Shown: positions 49,001 to 59,410 of the stretch, piece by piece
Numbering within the stretch: the first letter of the stretch is position 1
Layout of the letters: the number at the start of each line of letters is the position of its first letter
NCBI RefSeq assembly: GCF_032854445.1
Contig: NC_088295.1
Span: forward strand, 72,754,028 to 72,818,027
Direction of reading: 5' to 3'
Length of the DNA stretch: 64,000 nt
From: Liolophura sinensis
Taxonomy: Eukaryota > Mollusca > Polyplacophora > Chitonida > Chitonidae
Program-made: the position numbers and the translations under genes
The notes under the pieces: generated by a model
Database searches by the model: none
Told to the model about the DNA's origin: nothing
What the model saw: only the letters and a program-made list of their open reading frames with translations

Positions 49001-52000
49001 CCTACTCAGCATCAAGTAAACCAATGCAGCTAGATTGGGCACATTGACAAAACTCGTCTGCGTGCAATGTTACAGAGGGCAGTTGAGGCCTGACCCCAGA
49101 GGCCAGATTCCCGAGTGATCATGGACTCGCCTCCCTTACAAGTCTCTTGGGAAAGGGGCGCAATCCTTCACTTTTGTGCCATTCATCTCATTAAATTCCT
49201 CGACATCTTTTTGAATGCTGAAGAGACAAGGAGCTACAGATAACCAGTTCATCATTAGTATTAAGATGAGCTAGTGAAAAATGTCTTCTGCTTAACCTGT
49301 AATAACTAGGTTGTTGACATCTTCATTCAACAAGCCATCTACCTAAGTAATCCCTACACAAGCCTGTATTCTCTTTATGTTGTCATAAATATTTTATATA
49401 CATATAACACACATACCCAGTGCTTCAATGTTATCTGTTTTACTTACATGACAGCATTTTATTTTATGATGGCAGTTTTATGGGAAACGCAAGAATATTT
49501 TAGTCCTATATGATGTTAATCACCAAACCACTCACTAGATATACATGACTACAAATGCCCTGCTGTTAAGATGCCACGGTGACAGCAGGAGTTGGATTTT
49601 AACGCACGGCCAGCTAGGATGCTTTGAAAATCAAGTAACATTTATGCGTCAGCACATATTACAATATCCATTATGACATACACAGTATATCACAGCATTA
49701 TTGTGGGAGGAAACCGGACGCCCGGGGGAAGCCCACAACCATCCACAGGTTGCTTCCGACATACGTCTGGAAAGGAAGCCAGCATGAGCTCAACTCAGTG
49801 ACCATATTGATGAGAGGCTCCTGGGTCATTGTGCTGCTGGAACATAAACCACCTCTGCCACAGAGACCCCCCTTTCAAATTTAAGTTCATTATTTCCATG
49901 TTGTTACATCTAGTACACCCTGAGTAGTACAGTATGAACACACATGTGCACATTTACACTGTACATGCATATATAGTAATTCTACACACAGATGTACAGA
50001 ACATGTTATACATGCTAAATGTACAGGTATTAACACTGTGCTCACACATACTTCACACATATGTAAGCAGGACAATCACAGTGACCGTATGTAATCTGAG
50101 ATAATCTGAGATAATCTGCTTATCTCAGTCATACTATTCCTCACATATGCATATTGATTTTTGTGATTAAACACGACAGATGCCATAATTAGGGAATAAA
50201 TGTCACTTAGTTTCAGCCGTGTCAGATTTCCCTGTCAAGGGACCAGTGTTGGTGTATTTGGTGAAATCAGAGATCAAAGACAGCATAGCACACATGTATG
50301 TACATGATCCATATACAAGAACATACACCTCTCTCTCTCTCTGATTTCCAAAAACAAAGCTTTTTGTTGAGAAAACCGCTTTACCAAGTGGTCAAGCACT
50401 TCGGCAGATGTGAGGGCTGTTTCACGTAACTTCTATGGCAACCAGTACTACACATATGGTAGTTACGGAGAAGTAGCCCTATGTGCGCTTGTGTGAAATG
50501 GGGCCCTGGTAGCCATATACATTTATGAGATTAGTGTATGCATATCCCAAAGGAAGAGACCATGAGTGCACTTCAAAAATATAAAATGCTACATAAACTT
50601 AAAACCAGATAACTGACACCCCATACCAATGATGGCCAGTGAGGTTCCTCTCTGTGTGCATGTATATATCAAGTTTCTTCACCTGTGTCCCTGTTACTTG
50701 ATTACAGTTCTAAATTACCTTGCTAATTAACATACATGAATAATATTGACATACACTCTGACTCAGTCACAAACCAACCCAGGCAAATGAGCTTCAGTGT
50801 CAATACAATATATATCCACACATAACAGCATGTGATGTTTGCAGAAAATATTTATACTAGCATTACTATTGTTAAATTTCCAACAGTGTCTTTTGTTCAC
50901 TTGATTACTCTTATAGTCACATACAAACCAACATTTGCTTCAGAGCATGGGTTGATATTATAAATTTCATCAACATAATATTATGAATAAAGGACACTTT
51001 TTTTGACACCTTCATCCTTGTTAATGTAATTGTATAGGCTTCTCAATATCTTACGAGAGCTTGTCAAGGATAATCATTCTTACTATGCATACATTTCAAT
51101 ATCAATGTAACTTGATAAGAAACTATCATAACCCAGAATAATCCCGGCCATCATCATCTTGCCTGCTTTATCATAAGAGACCATTTATCTCACAATACAA
51201 TGCATTAGTAGGCTGTCTGGTGATGTGCAAGCCACTTAATCATCCCACAAATAAAGGAGGAAGCAGGGAGTTAAGAATACATGTTGAAAGTGGGCAATTC
51301 ACCCAACGTATTGTGTAATACTACATGTAGCCAAATGCAAATACCTGATCTACTGCTCTCTGTTTGCTAAACCTATAATCATTTAACCACAATGGAGGGG
51401 ATTATCTGCATGTAAGTAAGTATGCCTGTTCTTTTACTTTCTAAACAGCCATTCATCCAATCGTTTACAAACATACCAAGTATATTGCTAAAGACCCAAG
51501 AAAGTGCAGGATCGAGAATTCATATACATTGCATATTGCGTATGCAAATTAGGCAATGATGACATCACAAACTGGCTCAGGAAAAGATGTTCAAATGCTG
51601 CATTTCAATGGGCATGCTACTGCAATAACTCTACCGAGATTGGAAACTAATATGTTGAAGTGAGTGAGTGCTTGGGGTTTAACGTCGTACTCAACAATTT
51701 TTCAGTCATATAACGACGAAGGAATCCTTAGGGTGCATGCACATGTAATGTGCCTCCTTGTTGCAGGACGGATTTCCACTGCTCTTTTATTAGTTTATTT
51801 AGTGCTACTTCACTGAGACGACTTACCGAAGGCAAGTAAGCTGCCCCGCCCGAGCCATTATACTGATACGGGTCAACCAGTCGTTGCACTATCCCCTTCA
51901 TGCTGAACGCCAAGCGAGGAAGTTACAACTTCCTCTTTTAAAGTCTTAGGTGTGACTCGATCAAGGATTGATCCTGGATCTACTTGTCCCGAAGCGGACA

Positions 52001-53963
52001 CTCTACCAACTGTGCTATCCGGGTCGGTAATATGTTGAAGTGCTTCCATACACAAATGCAGAGCCAATGCAGCAAAGGGCATGGAGACCCTGAAGTGAAC
52101 ATGTCAAGCAATAGCAAGGGTGATCACAAGCACATCTCATAAACACAGCATCTGCTATTCTCGCCCATTCTCTAATGTATATCAAGAACAACTAGCCACA
52201 TGTGACAATTTGACACCACTCATATATCACCAAAAACGTATTAAAAGTTCAAAACTAACAACCAACGAAAAGAGCCACCAGGATTTGGTGAATCCCCCAG
52301 TTCAAAATACTTCCCCTCTGTAAATCCAGGTAATATATAGAAAGAGTGATAAACTGATCCAAAGTAGCCAGGTTACACCAAGAGCACTGTATGCACACCT
52401 GTATCCCTATCATGCCTGCCACATTTCACCAAAATCTCATTAACACTGGATGGGGTTAGGACTTTATAAATGTTTACAAACAGACCTACAGACAGACGGA
52501 TGGACGGACATTCTATCATCATCCCCTTCCTCCCCAACCTGTACTATATCCGAGGGGTAAAAATGCATTAATTAACAAATACTGCTGTGGTGTCACTTAA
52601 CGCCTGCCCGCATGCCAAATGCAGACAAAAATCACTGCGGGCATGTTACAGGCTCGTGTAGCCTGCCGGATCAGACAGCCACTATTTTCTCGTGCCCATT
52701 TTCTCCTTTACTAAAAAATTCCACCTGCAATGTCCGATGGATATCCCTTTTACTCTTCTGTTGTTGTTGTTAACTTGACGACCATGCCTCTGCAACACAA
52801 GTGTTCGGCTACTGGGTGAAGAAGATTTCTCTGTTCTCTGCGACTCAGTTCCTTGCAGTATGGTAACCATGATGCATACATCCAGTATGAGAAGCCGGGC
52901 ACAAGAGAGTTTGTATTTTAAAGGTCAAATCCGTTGTTAACCAGAAGGTGCAATTTTGTGGCGTGCACTGTTTTCTAATGAAAATTACCCGGAAAAATCC
53001 AAACAAAGGTAAAGCTATCAGTTCTCTATCATCTGATCCCAATAGGTTGTATGACCACAGTTCAATTAAATAAAATGATGAGGTCAGTTCTAAACAATTT
53101 CTGATACTGAATTGGTAATGTAGTGACTTTGCAGAACGCAAATGGCCATTAAACCCACTCCAAAACAGCGGCACATGCCGATTTCTGGTGTGAACTGAGA
53201 AGAGTGGGTCTTTTCGATCACTTCTGTAAGTTTCAATCAATTTCAGACTAGTTATATGCAAAGAACCTGATGAAGTGTTGACTTTTTTCTTTTCAATATG
53301 GCGGTGTGCTGGGGCACCACATCCAAAATCCAAAATCCGGACGGAGGCCACGGGCAGAAAACATGGATAACGAAGCAGATGTGCACATGATATCCGCAAG
53401 CCTCGACTGGAACCTTTAGAATCAACTGACTCGGCAAATTGTTCTTTCTATTCTACATCCATGATGACCGATAAAGTCATTGCTAGTTGTCATTTAAGAC
53501 TGTTTTCGAGGTCATGTCGAGTTAGGTTGATTTACATATCTTTTGGGACGCAGTTCTGAGATTTAAGTACACCTGACTTGCCATCACAGTTATTTTGACG
53601 AGGGAGAAGGAAATATTTCTGTGGATTTCAACAACATTTCGACTCGGGAATGGATTTATACTCGCAGGAGTGGTAATAAAGGCCCTGTCCTCTTCAATGC
53701 ACGCCGGAAATTGGCGTGTGCAGCCGTTTCAAAGTGGATTTGTGAAATGGAACTACCGGGTTTTTTAATTCAACGATTAAATGTTGCGGCAGATAAATAT
53801 TAGAAATTATAGGCAGGTAAAATTATAGACCTCAGCATACAATTACATTAACCTGCATGTATTTGTAGTCAGTCCAAAAATAACTGGTACATAAAGTTAA
53901 CCCTGTAGTTAAGCTATGCACACAGGCAATATGCATGCATATAAGTGGTTATTAATAACGAAG

Positions 53964-54020
<57 letters not shown>

Positions 54021-57000
54021 TTCAAATGCATGTATTAGATTTTTTAAGACCGCTGACTGTATCCCATTTTTCTAATTCCTCAACCTTTTCGCATATAGAA
54101 GAGCTACTTTCAGTGCACTGAACATTTATATTTACATTTTGGAAACAAAACTACAACGGTTGGAATTGGCCAGTTTTAAGCTTTCTTAAAAGTATAATTT
54201 TATCCCTATGCACAGAGCAATGCCTTCAGAATATGCTTGAATAAACTTTGCCAACATGCGAAATGGTTGAAGAATTACAGTACATGGAGGTATATTGTGT
54301 ACACTTGTAGATAGACATCTCCACAATAAAAGCTCAGTGTACTTGTTTCATTATCTGTTTATTTACTTACTTCTACTCTTTTCTATGCTGTGCATAAGAA
54401 TATTTTATTAATTCGACGGTGGCCAACGTTATAAGTGGAAACAGAGAGGAGCCCTGGAGAAACCCCCATTTTCCGTAAAGTTTACCAGTTTCATTATAAT
54501 CAGCTGCTGGTGTATATTCATATTTTCTACAAAAATCTTCTTTTAGTTTTGTATACTATCAACACATTTTTTCATTATATTTCCTTGTCTTCATGTTAGC
54601 CTAACTTGGATTTGAGTCAGTTACATACTTGTAAATTTGATGCTGTCATTAATAACTGACAATTACATTTATTTCGATATGATCCATAGCCAAGCAACGT
54701 GTAGTCTATGGTGAATGTTTCTGTACTACGCAAGAACTTTTTGATCCCACATTATCATTACACTATGGCACATACACTGTATATCAACATGTACTAACTT
54801 ACTCCACAGCATGTACTGACATTTACCTGTAAAGCAGCATTTAGCTTTCTTTTTCATACACCTGACCGTCAAATGAATTTGACCTTTAAATCCCTAAAAC
54901 TGATAAGGACATATGCACTAAAGACACAAAGCTACCAGTCAAGCGATCCAAATTGGTCAATTACTGAATGCTGACTCTTCAACATCTAGACGATGGATGA
55001 CACTACATCTGTGCCTTACATCTCAAAACATCTTCAAACTCAAATGTACTCAACTAAATTCTACTAAAATTATTTCAAATTTTAAATGTCACAATTACAT
55101 AAGTAATTGTTCAGCACTCAAATATTACAGTTGTCATAGTTTAGAAAGAACTTATTCTGAATTTCAAGTATACATGTAGGTGAATGATCTGAACAACCTG
55201 TGCATGGAGTGCATCATATTATGTGAAGGGGCCATTCCCTGTCATTTCAGCCAGCTGTTGCATTGACCCCCTTGGACTATTTTGAAAAAAATTTTAAACA
55301 TACCTTAGCATATACATGTGTGAGGAAGGTTTGCCAAGTTATAACTCGAAATTCTAAGTGGTTTTTTGGATAAGGCCCTTTAGAAACACCCTGTACTGTT
55401 CATTTTTGACAGTCTTGAAATGTTTGTTTATTCTGGAGGCATTTTTAGATAACTGTAATTCCCCATTCAAGGGTACTAGAGGTCTGGAAATCCACCTGCT
55501 GAGGTGGACTCTACAATTTACTGCCTCTTTACCTTAATAGTTCACCTTTGTTGAAAGCTAGACAGCTCTTTATATTTTTCCTTACATCAAGATACATCTC
55601 TTAGCCAACTATGGAAGAAAATTCAAGAGTTGTTCTCAACTCCTTCTAATGAAAATAAATTTTTGAAAAGCTAACCACCTGACATACATTTTGATATCAT
55701 TTATGTACATTATGTACATATACATGTATGTTTTGAAATTTAAGACTTGACAGCAATACTATTATTATGAGTCAGTTAAATTAATTTCAGTATTTGAGTA
55801 TATTTTTGAAAATATATTGAGTATATTCATGAAAAATGTCCTGAAGATTGTATACTTAGAGCACATAATATACCCTTACATGTAGTTAATGGTAACATGT
55901 ATTTCTTTGCTACTGTTCATAGTAAAACAGTAAACCTATAACAAAGGTGTGTTATGCGATAAATCATTAGGTCAACTGAACTATTTCTTCGTAACAGATT
56001 CCCACTAATGTTATCACATTGTATAATGATCCACTGCTTGGGTTCTCATAACAGTTTTAGCTGGTGGTACATGCAAGATTAAAATGTAGACAGTTCCTTA
56101 GTAGACAATATCTTACACTGTCTTAAGCAGTAGCTTGAATTTGTGATGATGTTTGGTGCTCTGACTGTGTTATTGAATGATCAGGTGGAAACCAGAATGT
56201 ACTTGTAGATTTCATGCAACTGTCTTGGCCAGACAAGAGTAAAGATCGCATGTTGGGTTTCAACGAAATGTGTCATTTCTTGAAAAACACATACATCATA
56301 CACAGCAGTCAAATGTATACAAAATCTATTAAAGTCTAACTGTGAAGTAAACTTCAAAAAAGCAAAAAGACTTGCTGTCTTGCTTTCAGGAAACCAATCA
56401 AATAGTTTACTGATCAAAGTATTATAATTTACACTAAAAAGTGACAAAAATTTGTGGCATTTTATAGAGGATGGCTCACTAATGTACATATATAGGAACA
56501 AAATCAGACAAGTTACATGTAGAATCCTCTCAAAATGATTTTCAGATAGGGAGTTGTACCGTGCATCATTACCTGTTACAGTTCAACAGCTGGAACACTA
56601 ATTACACACATGGCAAGCTTCATTGGCACCCAACATTAATGTTTACTCTTGTCTGGCCAAGACAGAGCCTGACACTAAGATAGTCACATGAGATCAACAA
56701 AGATATCCTGGTTTTCATTTTATCTCTGAACAACACAGTTATGCACAGCTCAGCATCACACATGCGAACTACAACATATATGTATCTTTCAGACATTGCC
56801 ATTATCCAGTGTTTTTCATGGATACCCACACTTGAAACTTCGTAAATTTCAGTCTTACCATCAACTCATGGGATGGCACTGTTATTGGTGCCCAAACAAT
56901 GAGGTTACGACTGGGTGCAACATGTAATCAACATTTCTGGGCAACTGTTGTAAAGTATAGTTGGAACATATGGTTCATTTGACTCCTGCTACTCTTAAAG

Positions 57001-59155
57001 GAATAACAACTTCTGTGTAAATTATGTTTGCCTTAATGATTAGTGAAATGTTACATGTAAACCAATAACTACAAAGGGGATAATTATGTGGCGTATGCAT
57101 ATCTGTATGAGATTTTCATAAAAAATATACTTTAACACTAAAATTAATTTAACTGACTCACTTTATGATAACATTATTGCTGTCAAATGTTAAATTTTAT
57201 AACATACATGAACATTTTCGATGTATAATGTACATAAATGATCACAAAACGCATGTCAGGTGGTTAGCTTTTCAAAAATTTAGTTTCAATAGAAAGAGTT
57301 CAGAACAACCCTTGAATTTTCTTCCATAGTTGGCTAAGATATATATCTTGATGCGTGAAAAAATTTAAAGGGCTGTAAATCAACATGGTGACAGGTAAAA
57401 AAGGGGTAAATTGTACAGTTGTTTGTCCTGGAGCATTGCTCAAAAACTAAGTACATCGAAGATAAAGCTTTGAAGTGGTCAGGTCTTCTTATGCAAATGA
57501 CCATATTTCTAAATAATATTAACTAGGTAACAAAGATCTCCTAAATATTCCAGCCGACCAATGGCAGTTTACTGAAAATATGAAATTTAACAAAAGCTTT
57601 AATCAAAGTGTGATTTTTTAGGGCTATTGTCTCAAACAGTACTGAACATATTACTATTCCGATGCCATCTTCTGAAAGTCTGGGTAGGAAAACCTCAGCA
57701 GGTAGATTTCCAGGCCTCTTGTACCCTTGAATAGGAAATTGCAGTCATCTAAAAATGCTTCCAGAACAAATAAGCCTTTTGAGACGGTCAAAAATGAACA
57801 GTGCATTGTGTCCCTAAAGGGCCATATCTCAAAAACTACTTAGAACTTGGAGCTATAACTTGGCAAACCTTCCTCATATATGCTAAGGTATGTTTAAAAA
57901 TGTTTTCAAAATAATCCAAGGCGATTACAGCAAAAAACATTTTTGGGCTGATTTGACATGGAATGATCCAAAGGTTTTAAACACACACATAAATTTTGTT
58001 TTCATATACTGGTATCTTTGAAAGTAACCTTTTGATGTTGACTGTAAGCTACAATGTGCATGATGTACTTCACTTTATCATCAGATATAAATGCTAGCCT
58101 ATATGACACTGTGAGGTTGCTACTGAAAGTTATCAAATAGCCACCTGTTATCACTTGCATAATCCTTCATGTCTATTTACCTGCCTGTATCTTCAGTTAA
58201 GTGCAATTATCCTGATATCACGTTATTTACCTTGACATAATCCGAGAATGGCAACTGCACCCTTAATCCCTCTGCTACCAGTACACCTCCCTCTTTATGG
58301 AGCCCAGTGAGCTGCACTGCAGTTACCTGCCACCTTTTGAGCATTCAATCCTTCACATGCACATCTCATAATCGTACATGCTTACATTCCTAAGTGAAGG
58401 AGACAAATACCAACTTAACACATGGCATGCGATATATGCAGTTTAATTATGTCTTTACGTCTTGAGTGTTCGTGGAATGTCAGCCGAGTAAACAGGGATG
58501 AAATTTAAAGATCAAAGCCGTAAAGGGGGCAAACGTGTCAACAGACTTGTCAAGCTTCCAAAATTGTTTTTCGAAGTATGAAGAGAAATAGTCAGCACTA
58601 GTCACGGGCAAGAACCTGACTGAGAAGGTGGTCTGGGCATGCCTCGTGCTTTCTCAGCACCACGGCCAGTGTCGGCTGTAACATTCTGCCACTGAAATCA
58701 GCTGCGTCTGCCAGAGAGGCCTCTAGCACGGGGAAAAACAGGGGAGCTAAATTTGCCACAGTGATTATGCTGGTCTCGGGCTGCCACCACGCAGCTAGCA
58801 GGCTCAACTATATTCCATACCACTACTGGCCGCGGCTGAGCTAGCACAGGCTAGCACTCGCTAATTTTGATCATTGGTCGCACATGCTACGTGCCTTACA
58901 GCACTGGTTTTGTCATGGACTGTTTAAAATAGAAAACAGCTTCCACCGGAGCTTGTTGTCCATGCACGCCCTGTCTCAAACAGTCACGCATAAATCTGTA
59001 CAAAATGTCACGCACACATATCACGTAACGTGCGCACGCGTACTGGAATGCATGCATGCAAATACAGCCGTCAATCGGACAAAATGACGGCAAGAAAGAG
59101 AATTAAACTACATACTTAGTAGATGTTGTGGCTTATTCTGCTTCCTCCTCGACAT
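32275..59155 (-). CDS. Twelve-finger C2H2 protein with N-terminal NuRD-recruitment motif (complete, seven exons)
   Basis: Joined minus-strand exons 59155-59116, 39820-39561, 38846-38214, 37723-35505, 34527-34310, 33871-33788 and 32480-32275 give 1219 aa; all junctions are GT-AG with matching phases. The protein starts MSRRKQNKPQHLL, the RRKQxxP motif by which FOG, SALL, BCL11 and ZNF423/521 proteins bind RBBP4/7 of NuRD, so a nuclear repressor role is likely. Fingers (approximate residues): 71-91, 99-120, 282-302, 310-331, 514-534, 544-564, 654-674, 682-703, 1102-1122, 1130-1150, 1158-1180 and a C2HC finger 1188-1209. Long acidic and Ser-rich linkers contain PLDLHK (367-372, CtBP-like) and VKEE sumoylation-type sites. 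I cannot assign a vertebrate orthologue. The exon 1 to exon 2 join across 19.3 kb is the least certain part. Confidence 0.8.
32942..33200 (-). mobile_element. SINE family 1, old diverged copy
   Basis: In zinc-finger gene intron 6. The tail is altered (GAATGTTTTTTTATGCCATA), but the body (AAGAATATTTCACTTATACG, CCATCCGCAGG) and head remnant are clear. Confidence 0.8.
33315..33367. repeat. (TA)n microsatellite
   Basis: About 26 TA units in zinc-finger gene intron 6. Confidence 0.95.
33466..33570. repeat. 15-bp minisatellite, seven units
   Basis: Units ACTAATATCTGTCCC or ACTAATATCTGTCAC, seven in a row with one T variant, in intron 6 about 220 bp downstream of the exon 6 donor. Confidence 0.95.
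33788..33871 (-). CDS. Zinc-finger gene exon 6
   Basis: 84 nt between AATCATTACAG-type acceptor sequence and CAAG|GTAAGT. Encodes finger 10, RPYKCKFCDYYARTNSQLKV. Confidence 0.9.
34310..34527 (-). CDS. Zinc-finger gene exon 5
   Basis: Acceptor TTTCTCTCTCTCTTACAG, donor GAAG|GTGAGG. Encodes a linker and finger 9 (YRCVFCNKDFPTYSDINRHM). Confidence 0.88.
35505..37723 (-). CDS. Zinc-finger gene exon 4 (large)
   Basis: 2219 nt after acceptor ACTTTATTCTCAG. Begins ICGKAFKAKGSMQYHQ (completing finger 4), then PLDLHK, acidic regions, fingers 5-8, and a Ser/Pro-rich tail with VVKEEPLSPL. Ends SLSRTHS(R) in phase 2 at AG|GTAAGC. Confidence 0.92.
38135..38205 (-). mobile_element. SINE family 1 3'-end remnant beside an exon donor
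   Basis: TTTGATTGGAGTTTTATGCC matches the SINE 3' end, then skips to GAGCAGAGCCTGTGGG of the body. It starts within about 10-20 nt of the exon 3 donor (38213-38208). Confidence 0.7.
38214..38846 (-). CDS. Zinc-finger gene exon 3
   Basis: Acceptor GTTTTGTTGACCAG, donor GAC|GTAAGT, phase 0 both sides (211 codons). Starts with the second half of finger 2 (ICKRAFKAKRSLQYHQ), has a long Ser/Glu-rich linker, finger 3, and the first half of finger 4 (GERPFKCD). Confidence 0.9.
39561..39820 (-). CDS. Zinc-finger gene exon 2
   Basis: Chosen acceptor is CCCCCCTCAG (phase 1 in); a nearby CTAACCCCACTCCCCCAG tract could give other acceptors. Encodes an acidic segment (DLPASDPEDPLPPVD), a basic patch (RRDRRNRKAKK) and finger 1, ending GERPFACT in phase 0 inside finger 2. 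Confidence 0.8.
42138..42496 (-). mobile_element. SINE family 2 copy with 14-bp target-site duplication
   Basis: The body (42152-42482) is flanked by identical GCTTTAGTGGTTGA at 42138-42151 and 42483-42496. Tail (CACT)n and GTACGATGTTAAACCCCAA on the minus strand. The tRNA-like head is truncated after CTTCGGGACCGGTAGATCC. Confidence 0.92.
42868..42925 (-). mobile_element. SINE family 1 3'-end fragment
   Basis: TTTGATTGGTGTCTTACGCC through AATATTTCACTTATATGAC; the rest of the element is absent. Confidence 0.7.
42942..43000. repeat. (TG)n(TA)n compound microsatellite
   Basis: About 12 TG then about 17 TA. It lies outside the target duplication of the neighbouring SINE, so it pre-dates that insertion. 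Confidence 0.95.
43000..43279 (-). mobile_element. SINE family 1 with 11-bp target-site duplication
   Basis: CACATGTAGGA at 43000-43010 and 43269-43279 brackets the element. The T-tract at 43011-43033 is the poly(A) tail. Body and most of the tRNA-like head are intact; the insertion lacks the last head bases after CGACT. Confidence 0.93.
46673..46952 (-). mobile_element. SINE family 1 with 13-bp target-site duplication
   Basis: TGTCATGCATTAA at 46673-46685 and 46940-46952. (TTTA)n tail, full body, head with a short deletion (ATTACGCCGACTGAGCCGC). Confidence 0.93.
47485..47726 (+). mobile_element. SINE family 1, 5'-truncated, with 10-bp target-site duplication
   Basis: CTTTTATAAG at 47485-47494 and 47717-47726. 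Begins inside the head at CGTAATGACCCATAAGCC and ends CACCAACCAAATAAAG. Confidence 0.88.
49693..49872 (-). mobile_element. SINE family 1, diverged fragment
   Basis: Body from GCATTATTGTGGGAGGAAAC to head remnant CCACAGAGACCCCCC, without the 3' tail; several deletions. Confidence 0.75.
51648..52042 (-). mobile_element. SINE family 2, full length, with 15-bp target-site duplication
   Basis: TAATATGTTGAAGTG at 51648-51662 and 52028-52042. On the minus strand the 365-bp element starts CCGACCCGGATAGCACAG. The A-box-like part is TAGCACAGTTGGTAGAGT and the B-box-like part GTAGATCCAGGATCAATCC, followed by the body and a tail ending GTACGACGTTAAACCCCAAG plus (CACT)n. This is a tRNA-derived pol III SINE structure. 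Confidence 0.95.
53967..54019. repeat. (TA)n microsatellite
   Basis: About 26 uninterrupted TA units in zinc-finger gene intron 1. Confidence 0.95.
54360..54475 (-). mobile_element. SINE family 1, highly diverged fragment
   Basis: ATAAGAATATTTTATTAATTCG, GGTGGCCAACGTTATAAGTG and GGAGAAACCCCC follow the family 3' body in order, with many changes. Confidence 0.55.
55227..57970. mobile_element. 2.7-kb imperfect palindrome (fold-back element)
   Basis: The left arm (55227 to about 55960) matches the reverse complement of the right arm (about 57040 to 57970) over many blocks. Examples: GGAAGGTTTGCCAAGTTATA, CTGTTCATTTTTGAC and AAGGGTACTAGAGGTCTGGA each have an inverted partner near 57870, 57790 and 57720. 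Nearer the centre, 24 bp at 56220-56243 is perfectly inverted at 56642-56665. The right arm has extra sequence near 57370-57690. No transposase is visible, so this is probably a non-autonomous fold-back DNA element. Confidence 0.75.
59116..59155 (-). CDS. Zinc-finger gene exon 1 (NuRD motif)
   Basis: ATG at 59155-59153 in good context (GGCGATGT), reading MSRRKQNKPQHLL in phase 1 to CTAA|GTATGT. The frame is open upstream, but the motif functions at the extreme N-terminus in known families, so this ATG is preferred. Confidence 0.75.
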
Positions 59156-59375
59156 CGCCTTGCCGCAAACGAAGGCATCAGCCTTTTTGGGCGCGTAACG
59201 GACAGCCGGTTCCACATTTCGTAGCAGTAATCGAGGAGACGTACGATCCTCCCCTTCCTCCCCTCTCCATTTTGAGCGTTGCATTGTGGGAGAGGGCCAT
59301 GCGAATCGTGCACGTTGCACACGCCGGTCAACACTGACTCTGACATTATCGTCTGATCACTTGTAACACGAAGCG

Positions 59376-59410
59376 ATGGATTCCAACAAAATGGATGCAG
59401 GTCAAACGGG
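59376..59410 (+). CDS. DARS1: DARS1 exon 1 (tentative)
   Basis: ATG in context GAAGCGATGG, reading [11 protein letters not shown](G) and ending in phase 2, which fits exon 2. The donor GTTGGT is non-ideal; the alternative AG|GTCAAA at 59400 would be out of phase. Confidence 0.55.

Larger units (their letters stand above)
39821..59115 (-). other. Zinc-finger gene intron 1 (19.3 kb)
   Basis: No supported coding exon inside. Besides the elements listed separately it has (TA)n at 47796-47817 and 53967-54019, GC-richer patches at 40790-41160, 48540-48760 and 53250-53430, and numerous TACATGTA motifs. The GC-richer patches have no recognisable coding sequence and could be regulatory. Confidence 0.6.

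Noticed and set aside
51966..52027. tRNA-like sequence with A and B boxes
   Set aside because: It is the head of a SINE with a target duplication, not a functional tRNA gene; a full cloverleaf is not formed.
52845..53399. 184-codon minus-strand open frame
   Set aside because: No domain, low-complexity or family resemblance and no splice context; sits in a GC-richer intron patch where long frames arise by chance.
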